From Herbaspirillum aquaticum (GTDB lineage Bacteria > Pseudomonadota > Gammaproteobacteria > Burkholderiales > Burkholderiaceae_D), in contig NZ_NJGV01000026.1 in NCBI RefSeq assembly GCF_002213425.1, positions 1-64,000 on the forward strand: a DNA stretch of 64,000 nt, read 5' to 3'. Numbering within the stretch: position 1 is the stretch's first letter; each line of letters begins with the position of its first letter. Shown in pieces: positions 50,567 to 59,230 of the stretch. The notes below the pieces were generated by a model that did no database searches, was not told where the DNA came from, and saw only the letters and a list, made by a program, of their open reading frames with translations. The position numbers were made by a program, and so were the translations under genes.

Positions 50567-51853
50567 TCATTTCTCCATCATCTTTTTCCACATGGCATAG
50601 GCTTCGCGCATGCCGGTTTCATCGGTCGAGTGCGACACCTTGTCGCCGTTGTCGTCCACCCACTCACGGTTCAGGCCACGGTTGACCAGGATGGGCGCAT
50701 CGCGGCCGGCGTGCGAACCGGCCTGCACGCGTTCCCAGGCTTCGGCATCGTCGGGGCTGCCGAAACCGAACGGACCCTGGAAGTGCTCGTGGATGCGCAG
50801 GCGTTCGCGGTTGGCGATCTCGGGGCCGCCGTCCATGCCCAGGGCCACGTGGCGGATCTGGGTCTCGCCCACCGACACCGGATGCAGCACCCGGAAGAAG
50901 GACATCGACATGGCCACGTTGGGGAACAGGTTCAGGTTGAAGCCGGCGCCGTGCAGCGAGCGCACGATGCGGCGCACCTGTTCGGGCGGCATGGTCTTGG
51001 AGAGTTCTTCGGTGACGTGGGCGAAGCGCTCCTGCAGTTGTTCGCTGCCATCATCCACATCCAGGTCCACGTGTTCCGGCACCATGATCATGACGCTGTG
51101 GCCATTGCCCAGCGAGCGGGTGATGGACTGGTCATCGGTCATGAAGGAGAGCATCTCGGAAGTTTCTTCATCGACCGACGACAGGAAGGTCTTGTGCACC
51201 ACCGGGAAGTGATAGCCGTCCGTGGTGTTCTCCAGCTGGATCTTCCAGTTGCCCTTGAAGCTGAACTTGTGCTCGCCCTGCACCTTCACGGGGAAGCCCG
51301 CGCCTTGCTTCATGAACAGGTCGATCCACTTCTTGGCATGGCCGAGGAAGTCCGACAGCGGTTCGATCTCCTGGTTGAAGGAGGCGAAGATCATGCCGTT
51401 GTAGCTTTCCGCACGCAGGCTCTGCAGGGGCAGGTCGGCCTTCTCGATAACGTCTTCGTAGCCTTCCGGATAGGGCAGGCCGCGCAGCTTGCCGTCCAGG
51501 CCATAGGACCAGCTGTGGTAAGGACAGGTGAAACCGGTGGCATTGCCCTTGTGCTTTTCGCAGACGGTGGCGCCACGGTGGCGGCAGCGGTTTTCCAGCA
51601 CGTTGATCTTGCCGGTCTTGTCTCGCACCACGATCACCGGCTGGCGGCCGATCTGGGCGGTCTTGAAGTCGCCCGGATTCTTGATCTCGCTTTCATGGGC
51701 GACCCAGATCCAGGTCTTGTAGAAGATCTTGTCCATCTCCGCTTCGAAGATGGCCGGATCGGTGTAGAGCGAAGGGTCCACCACCGCATCCTGTACCAGG
51801 TCGGCATAGGATGAATCGGTCTTGCGCGGGTGGAAGCGTAGCGGTGCGTTCAT
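50567..51853 (-). CDS. iacC: Rieske dioxygenase alpha subunit (IacC-like)
   Basis: 428 residues. Rieske centre CRHRGATVC...FTCPYHSW near residues 88-112 and mononuclear Fe site TTDGYHFPVVHK near 205. Ring-hydroxylating oxygenase of the benzoate/toluate-related group but clearly different from BenA. With an amidase, a class IA reductase and an IacA-like flavoenzyme nearby, the best fit is IacC, which acts on the dioxindole-3-acetate formed from indole-3-acetate. An anthranilate or salicylate-type oxygenase is the alternative. Confidence 0.82.
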   Translation of the reverse strand: MNAPLRFHPRKTDSSYADLVQDAVVDPSLYTDPAIFEAEMDKIFYKTWIWVAHESEIKNPGDFKTAQIGRQPVIVVRDKTGKINVLENRCRHRGATVCEKHKGNATGFTCPYHSWSYGLDGKLRGLPYPEGYEDVIEKADLPLQSLRAESYNGMIFASFNQEIEPLSDFLGHAKKWIDLFMKQGAGFPVKVQGEHKFSFKGNWKIQLENTTDGYHFPVVHKTFLSSVDEETSEMLSFMTDDQSITRSLGNGHSVMIMVPEHVDLDVDDGSEQLQERFAHVTEELSKTMPPEQVRRIVRSLHGAGFNLNLFPNVAMSMSFFRVLHPVSVGETQIRHVALGMDGGPEIANRERLRIHEHFQGPFGFGSPDDAEAWERVQAGSHAGRDAPILVNRGLNREWVDDNGDKVSHSTDETGMREAYAMWKKMMEK

Positions 51854-51933
51854 GGCTTTCTCCAGTGGCTTGCAGTCGTTGTCAGTGTTGATGTGGCGAG
51901 CTTGATGCGGTCAATGCGTGATCCGCGTGGTGG

Positions 51934-53100
51934 TCATTGCCGTTGCTTGAGTACCTGTTCCAGGTGCAGGCCCAGTGCGCAGATGCGTTCGTCATCCCCC
52001 TTGCGGCCGACCAGTTGCAGTCCGGCCTTGAGCGGGCTGCCGGCAATCGCCACCGGGATGCTCAGGGCCGGATGGCCGGACAGGTTGAAGGGCCGCACCA
52101 GCGAGGACAGCATCAGCACCGAGGCGCCCTGGCGGATCGCCTCCAGCGTTGGTGGCAGCGACGGCAGGGTCGGCAGCAGCAGCGCATCGGCGTCAGTCAG
52201 CGCGGCGTCGACTTCGGCGCTGAAGGCGGCACGCACGGCTTCGGCCTGGGCCACGGCTTCATCGGTGGTGGCGGCTGCGGCCGCCAGGCGCTTCTCGATA
52301 TCGGCGCCCAGTTTGCCCAGGCCGAGCAGGTGGCCGAAGGCATCGTGCGTCTCGCGGTTGATGAGGGTCATGCCGGCTTCGAAGGCGGGCTGCATGTACT
52401 GCGGGGGCCAGGCGTCGCCCGTCCAGCCGCTGGCGGCGAAGGCGGCGGCCACTGCTTGCGCGATCCCGGGATCGGCCTGCACGGTCACCAGTTTGACGCG
52501 GGCCTGTGCTGCCGCTGCGGTAGCGGCAGCGCGGTCAAAACCGGGCGCGATGCTGGCCATGGCGCTGATGATGAGGTCCATGCTGCGCGCAAAGGGGCCT
52601 ACGCAATCCAGGCTGCTTACCGCCGGATAGGCGCCGGCGCGGCTGACGCGGCCGAAGGTCGGCTTGAAACCAATCACGCCGCAGCAGGCCGCGGGCAGGC
52701 GGATCGAGCCGCCGGTATCGCTGCCGATGGACACATCCACCAGCCCCGCGCCCACGGCCGAGGCCGAGCCGCTGGAAGAACCGCCGGTCATGCGGCTGGC
52801 ATCCTGCGGATTGACGGCAGTGCCGTTCCAGTCATTGATGCCGGTCATGCCATAGGCCAGCTCGTGCATGTTGGCACGTGCGGTGATCTGCCAGCCGGCG
52901 TCGAGCAGCTTCCTGACCACGTCGGCGTGGGCCGTGGCCGGCGGCGCATCGGCCAGGGCGGCGCTGCCACCGCAAGTGGGCTGGCCGGCGATGTCGATGC
53001 AATCCTTGATGGCCACCGTGGGGCCGCTGCCGCCGAGGTGAAAACGCGAGAGCAGGGCGTTGCCGGTGCCGGGGACGGTGCGCGGGGAAGTGTGGCTCAT
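51934..53100 (-). CDS. iacH: Amidase-signature hydrolase (IacH-like)
   Basis: 388 residues. Amidase signature triad: Lys in VAIKDCIDIAG, cis-Ser in TGGSSSGSASAV, nucleophile Ser in IGSDTGGSIRLPAACCGVIGF. GatA-like fold but shorter. In iac clusters IacH cleaves an amide late in the path, leading toward catechol. Sits upstream of the Rieske genes on the same strand, 80 bases away, probably one operon amidase-iacC-iacD-iacF. GGGAGCGGCAGG precedes ATG 53100, which also overlaps the stop of a 39-codon ORF (ATGA). Confidence 0.85.
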   Translation of the reverse strand: MSHTSPRTVPGTGNALLSRFHLGGSGPTVAIKDCIDIAGQPTCGGSAALADAPPATAHADVVRKLLDAGWQITARANMHELAYGMTGINDWNGTAVNPQDASRMTGGSSSGSASAVGAGLVDVSIGSDTGGSIRLPAACCGVIGFKPTFGRVSRAGAYPAVSSLDCVGPFARSMDLIISAMASIAPGFDRAAATAAAAQARVKLVTVQADPGIAQAVAAAFAASGWTGDAWPPQYMQPAFEAGMTLINRETHDAFGHLLGLGKLGADIEKRLAAAAATTDEAVAQAEAVRAAFSAEVDAALTDADALLLPTLPSLPPTLEAIRQGASVLMLSSLVRPFNLSGHPALSIPVAIAGSPLKAGLQLVGRKGDDERICALGLHLEQVLKQRQ

Positions 53101-53216
53101 CCTGCCGCTCCCAGGCAGGCAATGCGGGCCTGTTGCTGCAGGGCGGCGAGGGCCGCCTGGCCGTTGCGCTTGCGCGGCGTCGGCGAGGGAGATGAAGAAA
53201 TTGGCTGAGGGCTCAT
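53097..53216 (-). CDS. Possible 39-codon leader ORF coupled to the amidase gene
   Basis: MSPQPISSSPSPTPRKRNGQ starts a 39-residue Ser/Pro then Ala/Gln-rich peptide whose TGA overlaps the amidase ATG (ATGA at 53097-53100). The overlap suggests translational coupling, a pattern common in this window. No family recognised, and chance is quite possible. Confidence 0.3.
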   Translation of the reverse strand: MSPQPISSSPSPTPRKRNGQAALAALQQQARIACLGAAG

Positions 53217-53436
53217 CGCGCATCCGTTCAAATGGGGCCGACCAGGCTGGCAATCCACGTCGGGCGCGGCATGCAGGCGGTTTCCTTGGCTGATGTGAAG
53301 CATTCTAAAAGTCGCCTTAAAATAGATCAAATTGATGTAAAATATTTTTCACATAAGCGGCATGGATAGTGATCGCCGCTTTCCCTGATTTGACTCATCG
53401 GGCCCAGGCCCCGCGCGACCCCATCCGGAGACTGCT
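53101..53436. other. 336-bp divergent region between the amidase and LysR genes
   Basis: Contains the possible leader ORF (minus), then an AT-rich stretch (53300-53360) that must hold both promoters, including the AGATCAAATTGATG motif. Confidence 0.5.
53324..53337. promoter_or_regulatory. AGATCAAATTGATG motif, copy 1
   Basis: Core ATCAA-A-TTGAT is a perfect dyad with a one-base centre. It lies in the divergent amidase/LysR promoter region, and the identical 14 bases recur before the porin gene. Probable operator of the LysR protein encoded at 53437. Confidence 0.6.
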
Positions 53437-54366
53437 ATGGCGACCTTCAACAACATGGACCTGAACCTGCTGCGCGTCTTCCAGGCCATTGCCGACGAAC
53501 GCAGCCTGACCCTGGCCGGCAACCGCCTGCACCTGTCGCAGCCCGCTGTGAGCTATGCGTTGGGCCGGCTGCGCCAGATCTTTGACGACCCGCTCTTCAT
53601 CCGCACCAAGGAGGGCATGCAGCCCACCCCGGCGGCGCTGGAACTGGCCAAGCCCATCAACCGCGCGCTGCAGGCGGTGCAGGATGCGCTGCGCTACACC
53701 GAGCGTTTCGACCCGGCCGCCAGCACGCGCGTCTTTCGCGCCTCGATGACGGACGTGGCCGAGATGATGTTCCTGCCGCAGCTGTGCGAACTGCTGACCG
53801 CGCAGGCCCCGCATACGCGCCTGCAGGTGGAGCAGGTACCGCCGGCGCACCTGGAAGAAGCGCTGCGCACCGGCCAGCTCGACTTCGCCTTCGGCAACCT
53901 GCCGGCGCTCAAGGCGGTGACCTGTCACGAACAGCTGTTCCGCGAAACCTATGTCTGCATGATGCGCAAGCGCCCGGCACTGCCTGCGCGGGAACAACTG
54001 GAGCTCGACGAATTCCTGGCGCTCTCGCACGTGCTGGTGGAGTCGGCCGAGAGCAGCCATCACCAGGTCGAGAACGCGTTCCGCAACCTCGGCGTGCAGC
54101 GCAAGATCAGCCTGTCGATTCCGCACTTCACGGTGCTGCCGCGCATCCTCGGCAAATCCGACCTGGTGGCCACCGTGCCGGCGCGCATCGCCAAGCTGTT
54201 CCACAGCGAGCATCCGGACGTGTTCCTTTCCTACGAACTGCCGGTCAAGCTGCCGGCGGTGGATATCACCCTGCACTGGCATCCGGCCTTCGATGCCGAC
54301 GCCGGCAATACCTGGCTGCGCCAGATCGTCATCGACATGCTGCAGAGCTACGGCCGCAGCAGCTGA
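53437..54366 (+). CDS. LysR-type regulator (candidate IacR2)
   Basis: 309 residues. Winged helix at the N terminus (MDLNLLRVFQAIADERSLTLAGNRLHLSQPAVSYALGRLR by key words) and a NodD/NahR/DntR-like effector domain (DPLFIRTKEGM, LSIPHFTVLPRIL), a group often activated by aromatic acids. Placed between the amidase operon and the porin gene, both of which carry the same upstream motif. In P. phytofirmans a LysR protein (IacR2) controls iac genes. GGAGACTGCT precedes ATG. Confidence 0.9.
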   Translation: MATFNNMDLNLLRVFQAIADERSLTLAGNRLHLSQPAVSYALGRLRQIFDDPLFIRTKEGMQPTPAALELAKPINRALQAVQDALRYTERFDPAASTRVFRASMTDVAEMMFLPQLCELLTAQAPHTRLQVEQVPPAHLEEALRTGQLDFAFGNLPALKAVTCHEQLFRETYVCMMRKRPALPAREQLELDEFLALSHVLVESAESSHHQVENAFRNLGVQRKISLSIPHFTVLPRILGKSDLVATVPARIAKLFHSEHPDVFLSYELPVKLPAVDITLHWHPAFDADAGNTWLRQIVIDMLQSYGRSS

Positions 54367-54388
54367 TCCATCTCGCCGCAAAGCAGAA

Positions 54389-54409
54389 GGCCCGCCACTG
54401 CGGCGGGCC
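54389..54409. terminator. Terminator between LysR and porin genes
   Basis: Arms GGCCCGCC (54389-54396) and GGCGGGCC (54402-54409), followed by GTTCTCT. A second hairpin (54426-54434 with 54451-54459) lies beside it. Both separate convergent genes. Confidence 0.6.
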
Positions 54410-54477
54410 GTTCTCTCCTGCGTGCGGGACGGCCACCGGATGTCGGCAGCGGCCGTCCCTCCTCAAGTAGCCCGTTC

Positions 54478-55536
54478 TCAGAACCGGTGACGCATGCCCA
54501 GGCGGACGGCCGTCTGGTTGCCGGTCGACGACTGGATGCCGCCACCGAAGACCGGATAGGCGTTGTAGCCCTTGTCGCGGTCATAGACGGCGCCCACGTA
54601 GAGGTCGGTGCGCTTGGAGATCTTGTAGTCCACCGTCGCCACCAGTGCCTGGGCATTGCCCACGCCCTGGTTGCGCTTCTGGAACTGGTAAGCGGCAGCC
54701 AGATCCCACAGCGGCGTCAATGCATAGACCGTGCCCAGTTCATAAGTGGTGGCCTTGGCGCCGGTGCCGGTGTTCTTGACCTGGGTGATCACGCCGAAGG
54801 GGGTGAAGGCACCGATCTGGTAACGCGCACCGCCACCGTAGATGCGGGTGGCCGCGCTGCCGGTGCTGTTCTTGATGTCGGTGTAGGCCAGGCCGCCGCT
54901 GAAGGCGCCGCTGTCGTACTGGCCGAGGGCGCTGACGGTACGTCCGGCATTGCTGTTGCCCGCCACCTCACCCATGCCCAGCATGGCGCCAAAGCTGAAA
55001 CCACCGAGCTTGGCGCTGTTGACCTTGATGGAATTGTTGGTGCGGTCCCCCGCATAGATGTGGTTGTTCAAGGCCGTGCCGTGCGCGGCATCGGCGTGCA
55101 GGCCCCAGCCGAAGGAGCCGGCCGGCGAGAGCGCGCCCATCGCATACTGGCCACCGATGTTGGCCATGAAGTCGTACTGGCGGCCCACGCTGATGGAGCC
55201 CAGTTCCTTGCTGCCCAGGCCGACGAAGGACTGGCGGCCGAAAATCAGGCCGCCCTGGCCCAGGCTGCCGTCATCGGCGCCGAAGCCGGTTTCCAGGGTG
55301 AAGAAGGCGTTCAAGCCACCGCCCAGGTCTTCGATGCCCTTGAAGCCGATGCGGCTGCCTTGGGCAATGCCGCTGTCCATGCGCAGCAGCGAAGCGCTGC
55401 CGCCTCCGGTCTTGGGGGCGTTGGAATAATAGGTCAGGCCCAGATCGATCAGGCCATAGATGGAAACGCTGCTTTGTGCATGTGCCATCCCCGTGCCGGC
55501 CGCGAGCAAGGCGGCGGCCAGTAGTTTCTTCTTCAT
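54478..55536 (-). CDS. Gram-negative outer-membrane porin
   Basis: 352 residues. Signal peptide KKKLLAAALLAAGTGMAHAQS, then SSVSIYGLIDLGLTYYSN, the standard start of 16-strand trimeric burkholderial porins, and a final strand QTAVRLGMRHRF ending in phenylalanine. General diffusion or substrate-selective porin; position in the iac locus and the shared motif 150 bases upstream suggest entry of the aromatic substrate. AGGGAG precedes ATG at 55536. Confidence 0.94.
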   Translation of the reverse strand: MKKKLLAAALLAAGTGMAHAQSSVSIYGLIDLGLTYYSNAPKTGGGSASLLRMDSGIAQGSRIGFKGIEDLGGGLNAFFTLETGFGADDGSLGQGGLIFGRQSFVGLGSKELGSISVGRQYDFMANIGGQYAMGALSPAGSFGWGLHADAAHGTALNNHIYAGDRTNNSIKVNSAKLGGFSFGAMLGMGEVAGNSNAGRTVSALGQYDSGAFSGGLAYTDIKNSTGSAATRIYGGGARYQIGAFTPFGVITQVKNTGTGAKATTYELGTVYALTPLWDLAAAYQFQKRNQGVGNAQALVATVDYKISKRTDLYVGAVYDRDKGYNAYPVFGGGIQSSTGNQTAVRLGMRHRF

Positions 55537-55874
55537 GTGACAAGGCTCCCTGTGGTGTTGCAGTGTGATGGTCGCGCAGCGTGCCGGGTGAGTCCGGTGC
55601 GCAGCGGCGAACGCAGCCTGGTGCGGTGGAGGTCTGCGTGGCGTGCATGACAAGTCGTCATGTGTGCCCATCATAGGAAGCGCATTTGCGCCAGATCAAA
55701 TTGATGCAGCGGATAGATGGAATAAGCCCGATTCATGCATGTGGCAGATAAGTCCCCGACTCTCGAATCCGGTGCATGAATCCCCTGGTGGACGGGATAA
55801 ACGTGCAGAACTTCACCACGCGAGTGCGCGCGATCACCAAGGCGGCGCGCCGTGTGGTGCGGCTAAAGGTATCT
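55537..55874. other. 338-bp region between porin start and histidine kinase end
   Basis: Holds the porin promoter with the second AGATCAAATTGATG motif. No gene is supported. Ends with the small dyad CTAAAG-GTAT-CTTTAG (55863-55878), which overlaps the kinase stop codon. Confidence 0.5.
55693..55706. promoter_or_regulatory. AGATCAAATTGATG motif, copy 2
   Basis: Identical to 53324-53337, about 157 bases upstream of the porin start codon. Probable LysR-family operator shared with the amidase operon. Confidence 0.6.
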
Positions 55875-55878
55875 TTAG
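55863..55878. repeat. Small dyad CTAAAG-GTAT-CTTTAG
   Basis: Six-base arms overlapping the last codon region of the histidine kinase. Shares TCTTTAG with the iacA upstream region. Role unclear. Confidence 0.25.
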
Positions 55879-57494
55879 TTGTGGCGTTCCACCAACGGCA
55901 GCGTGAAGCAGAAGCGCGTGCCGCAGGTCTCTCCGGGCTGTGCCCAGATATCGCCGCGATGGCGCGCAATGATGTTCTTGCACAGCGCCAATCCGATCCC
56001 GTTGCCGCTGACCTTGGAAGAAAAGAAGCCATCGAAGAGCCGCTCGCGATGGCCGGCATCGATGCCGCGTCCCTCGTCGGCCACCGTCAGCAGGGCATTG
56101 CCGGCGCTGCGTGCGGTGCTGATGCGCACATGCCTTGCGCCCTCGGGAAAGGCCATCATTTCCTCGATGGCGTTGAAGGCGAGGTTCAAGATCACCTGGC
56201 CCACCAGCACCTTCTCGCAGCTCACCACCAGCGGCTGCGTGCCCGGTTCGATATGCAGGTGTACCTTGCCCTCGGCCGCCTTCATCTCGATGAACCAGCG
56301 CACTTCCTCCAGCACGGCATTGAGGTCGATCAGGCCTTCGCTCTGCTCCAGCCGTACCACGTATTCGCGCACGCTCTTGATGATGGTGGCGGCATGGTCG
56401 ACCTGCCGTCCGGCGCTCTCCAGCCCCCACACGATCTGTCCGGCCTGCTCAAGCAGGGCCTCGCTCTGCTTGATGCGCAACACCGAGCCTTCGAGGAAAT
56501 TGCGGATCGCCGCCAGCGGTTGCGACAGCTCGTGCGCGATGGCAGTGGCCATCTCGCCCATGGCATTGTGGCGCGCCAGGTATTCCAGCGAGGCCTGGTC
56601 GCGGCGGCGTGCTTCCTCCGCCTCGACCTGGTCGGTGATGTCGTGGAAATGCAGCAGGTGGCCCTTGAGGTCGTTCTCGATCTCGATGTAGCGGCACACC
56701 GCATGATGCCAGCGCACCGCTCCATCCTTGCGCAGGATCTGGTAGCGCAGCGGGAAGCTGATCGCATCCGGCAGCGCCAGCGTGAGCAGTTCCAGCAATT
56801 CATCGCGCGACTCCGGCAGGCATTGCTCGACGAAGTTCTTGGGCGGGTTCTGGCCCGGCCGCACGCCCAGCAGCTTGCGTCCGGCGTCGCTCAGGTATTC
56901 GATGCCGCCATCCGAACGCAGCACCGTCACGCCTTCGTCGGAGTCCTGCATGAATTCCTTGAGGCGGCTCTCCAGCTTCTTCATCTCGCGCCGGATCTGT
57001 TCCTCGCGCGCGATATCGCGGAACTGCACCATGATCACGTCACGCTCGGTCAGCGGCACCAGCGTGGCAATGGCCTCCGAAAGAATCTCGTCGCCGTTCT
57101 TGGCGCGGTAGCACCACTCCACCATGTTGCTGCCGTGGAGCACGGCATCGTGCAGCCACTTGCGGCCGATCTCGCGGCGGTATTCGTGCGACTGCCGGCT
57201 CATGTCCGGGGCTTTGAGCGGCAGCAGTTCTTCCAGCGTGAACCCCAGTACCTGGCAGGCCGAGGGATTGGCCCAGAGGATGGACTTGGTCTGGGCGTCA
57301 TGCAGGATGATGCACATGGGCAGTGCTTCCATCATGCGGCGGAAATCGTCCAGCCCGAAGCGGATGCTGTCATCCGGCAGGGCAGGGGAAACTGGGGCAG
57401 CGGTTTGTTCTGGCATCGCTCGTCTCGGTGATTGCTTCATGATCTGCAGGCCGGTCTCGCCGCCAAGGATGAGTTCACGCATGGAAGTGCGCAT
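55875..57494 (-). CDS. Soluble PAS-PAS sensor histidine kinase (candidate IacS)
   Basis: 539 residues, no membrane segment. Two PAS domains (about 48-160: MCIILHDAQTKSILWANPSACQVLGFT; about 175-300: EGVTVLRSDGGIEYLSDAGRKLLG), HisKA with IAHELSQPLAAIRNF (phospho-His) near 325, and HATPase with NLAFNAIEEMM (N box), ADEGRGID (G1) and GNGIGLALCKN (G2). The FixL-like HELxQPL motif matches FixJ-type partners, and such a regulator lies at 45501-46133. A cytosolic sensor fits an imported or intracellular aromatic signal. ATG at 57494 taken; 57440 is an alternative. Divergent from the iacA-like gene. Confidence 0.92.
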   Translation of the reverse strand: MRTSMRELILGGETGLQIMKQSPRRAMPEQTAAPVSPALPDDSIRFGLDDFRRMMEALPMCIILHDAQTKSILWANPSACQVLGFTLEELLPLKAPDMSRQSHEYRREIGRKWLHDAVLHGSNMVEWCYRAKNGDEILSEAIATLVPLTERDVIMVQFRDIAREEQIRREMKKLESRLKEFMQDSDEGVTVLRSDGGIEYLSDAGRKLLGVRPGQNPPKNFVEQCLPESRDELLELLTLALPDAISFPLRYQILRKDGAVRWHHAVCRYIEIENDLKGHLLHFHDITDQVEAEEARRRDQASLEYLARHNAMGEMATAIAHELSQPLAAIRNFLEGSVLRIKQSEALLEQAGQIVWGLESAGRQVDHAATIIKSVREYVVRLEQSEGLIDLNAVLEEVRWFIEMKAAEGKVHLHIEPGTQPLVVSCEKVLVGQVILNLAFNAIEEMMAFPEGARHVRISTARSAGNALLTVADEGRGIDAGHRERLFDGFFSSKVSGNGIGLALCKNIIARHRGDIWAQPGETCGTRFCFTLPLVERHN

Positions 57495-57518
57495 CGGCGC
57501 TGCTTTGTGAAATGGGTT

Positions 57519-57556
57519 CTAGGGGTTTTCTTTAGAAAGCTTCACCTATTCCCCTA
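57519..57556. promoter_or_regulatory. CTAGGGG ... CCCCTA inverted elements before iacA
   Basis: CTAGGGG (57519-57525) and CCCCTA (57551-57556) flank an AT-rich stretch in the divergent region between the kinase and the iacA-like gene. The first half also reads CTAGGGGTTTTCTTTAG, reminiscent of the dyad at 46311-46328. Candidate response-regulator site. Confidence 0.35.
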
Positions 57557-57642
57557 AAAAAGCTGCAGCGCTCCCGATTGAACCGGGATACGCCGCTCCC
57601 TACACTCGACTTCATTCTGATGCAAGCCACCTGGAGAATGCA

Positions 57643-58803
57643 ATGTCCGTGATGGAGAACCCGGCCGCGCTGGCCGCCCGTGAAGAAGACGCCCTGGTCC
57701 CGCTGCTGGCCGAGATCCGCGCGCGCCGCGAGGAATTCGCCGCGCAACGTTTCGTGCCCAAGGATTTCATCGCGCAGTTGAAGAAGGTCGGCGTCTATCG
57801 CGCCGCCACCCCGCAATGCTTCGGCGGCAGCGGCCTCTCGCCGATGGGTTTCCTGCAGATGATCGAACGCATTTCCGTCGCCGACGCTTCGGTCGGCTGG
57901 GTCGCCAGCTTCGGTTCGGCCTCGGTCTACCTGGCCGCCCTGCCCAAGGAAACGCAAGCCAAGCTCTACGCCAAGGGCCCGGACCTGACCTTCGCCGGTG
58001 GCCTGTTCCCGCTGCAGCCGGCCGAGCAGGTCGAGGGCGGCTGGATGGTCAACGGTACCTGGAAATTCGGTAGCGGCTGCAAGGGCGCCGATATGCTGGG
58101 CGTGGGTATCGGCGCGGCCGTGCCTGGGCAGGCAGGCTCCAAGCCGCGCACCGCCGTGCTGCCGCCGGAGCAGGTCGAGATCATCGACAACTGGGACGTG
58201 ATGGGCCTGGTCGGCACCGGCAGCCATGACCTCAAGGTCAGCCAGCAATTCGTCCCCGAGGAGTGGACCTTCATTCGTGGCGGTGTGCCCACCATCGATG
58301 AACCGCTGTATCGCTATCCGACCATCGCCTATGCGGCCCAGGTGCTGGCGGTGGTGAACCTGGGCGTGGGACGCGCCGCCATCGACGAGATCAACCAGAT
58401 GTCCGGCGGCCGCGTGGCCATTACCGGTGCGCCCAAGCTGGCCGACCGTTCCTATGTGCGCATCGAGGTGGCCAAGGCCGAAGCGAAATTGCGTTCGGCG
58501 CGCGCTTTCCTCTACGACGCCACCAGCGAAGTCTGGCATTCCATCCTCGCCGGCAATCCCGTCACGCCCGAGCAGGTCAGCCTGCTGCGCCTGACCGCAG
58601 TCGAAATTGCCAAGGTCGGCAATGAAGTCACGCAGGCCATGTTCGGCCTGGCCGGCACCACTGCCATCTACAGCAACCACCCGCTGCAGCGTTACCTGCG
58701 CGATGCCGCCGTGGTCAAGCAGCACGCCTTCCTGGGCGAGGGCATCTATGACGGCGCCGGTGCGGTCACGCTGGGCGTGCCGCCGATGCCGGGCTTCCTG
58801 TAA
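57643..58803 (+). CDS. iacA: Acyl-CoA-dehydrogenase-like flavoprotein monooxygenase (IacA-like)
   Basis: 386 residues of the HpaH/DszC/IacA-type subgroup of the acyl-CoA dehydrogenase fold: FVPKDFIAQLKKVGVYRAATPQCFGG, SVADASVGWVASFGS and a flavin-pocket WKFGSGCKGADM, with late RYLRDAAVVKQHAFLG. These are reduced-flavin-dependent oxygenases and not CoA enzymes. IacA starts indole-3-acetate breakdown by oxidising the indole ring. It is followed by an IacB-like protein and an SDR, the order seen in iac clusters, and a flavin reductase gene is at 46450. GGAGAATGCA precedes the ATG. Confidence 0.85.
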   Translation: MSVMENPAALAAREEDALVPLLAEIRARREEFAAQRFVPKDFIAQLKKVGVYRAATPQCFGGSGLSPMGFLQMIERISVADASVGWVASFGSASVYLAALPKETQAKLYAKGPDLTFAGGLFPLQPAEQVEGGWMVNGTWKFGSGCKGADMLGVGIGAAVPGQAGSKPRTAVLPPEQVEIIDNWDVMGLVGTGSHDLKVSQQFVPEEWTFIRGGVPTIDEPLYRYPTIAYAAQVLAVVNLGVGRAAIDEINQMSGGRVAITGAPKLADRSYVRIEVAKAEAKLRSARAFLYDATSEVWHSILAGNPVTPEQVSLLRLTAVEIAKVGNEVTQAMFGLAGTTAIYSNHPLQRYLRDAAVVKQHAFLGEGIYDGAGAVTLGVPPMPGFL

Positions 58804-58856
58804 GCCGTTGCGTCCTTTCTCTTTTTTGATTTCCAAGTTTTCAGCCCGGAGCCCTC

Positions 58857-59228
58857 ATGAGCCAAGTCCCAAGCAATGATAAAGAACCGCTGCGCGTCCT
58901 CTTCTGTGTCGGCGTGACGCAAAACTTCTTCGACCTTCCCGCCACCGAGACCGGTCCGGTATGGCAGGCCTATGGCCAGATGATGACGGCGCTGGCCACC
59001 ATGGACGGCATCAAGGTGCTGGGCACCATGGATGATGACCGCCTCATGGTGGGCAAGTCCGACGATGCCCCCTGGACCTTCTACATCATGGCCGACGTGG
59101 CCGACCTCGATACGGTGGTGGCGGCCTGCAACCTGTTCCGTACCACCATGGTCGGTGAACACCGCCTGTGGAAGTACGGCAAGATCGAAGCCCGCGTGGG
59201 CCGCGCCCTGATCATCCAGGGCGGCTGA
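58857..59228 (+). CDS. iacB: IacB-like small protein
   Basis: 123 residues, no signal peptide, with a ferredoxin-fold-like pattern (TMDDDRLMVGKSDDAPWTFYIMADVADLDTVVAACNLFRTT by key words) resembling EthD/dimeric alpha-beta barrel proteins. Named from its position directly after the iacA-like gene and its size; IacB has no firmly established reaction that I know of. Ends two bases before the SDR start. Confidence 0.68.
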   Translation: MSQVPSNDKEPLRVLFCVGVTQNFFDLPATETGPVWQAYGQMMTALATMDGIKVLGTMDDDRLMVGKSDDAPWTFYIMADVADLDTVVAACNLFRTTMVGEHRLWKYGKIEARVGRALIIQGG

Positions 59229-59230
59229 TC

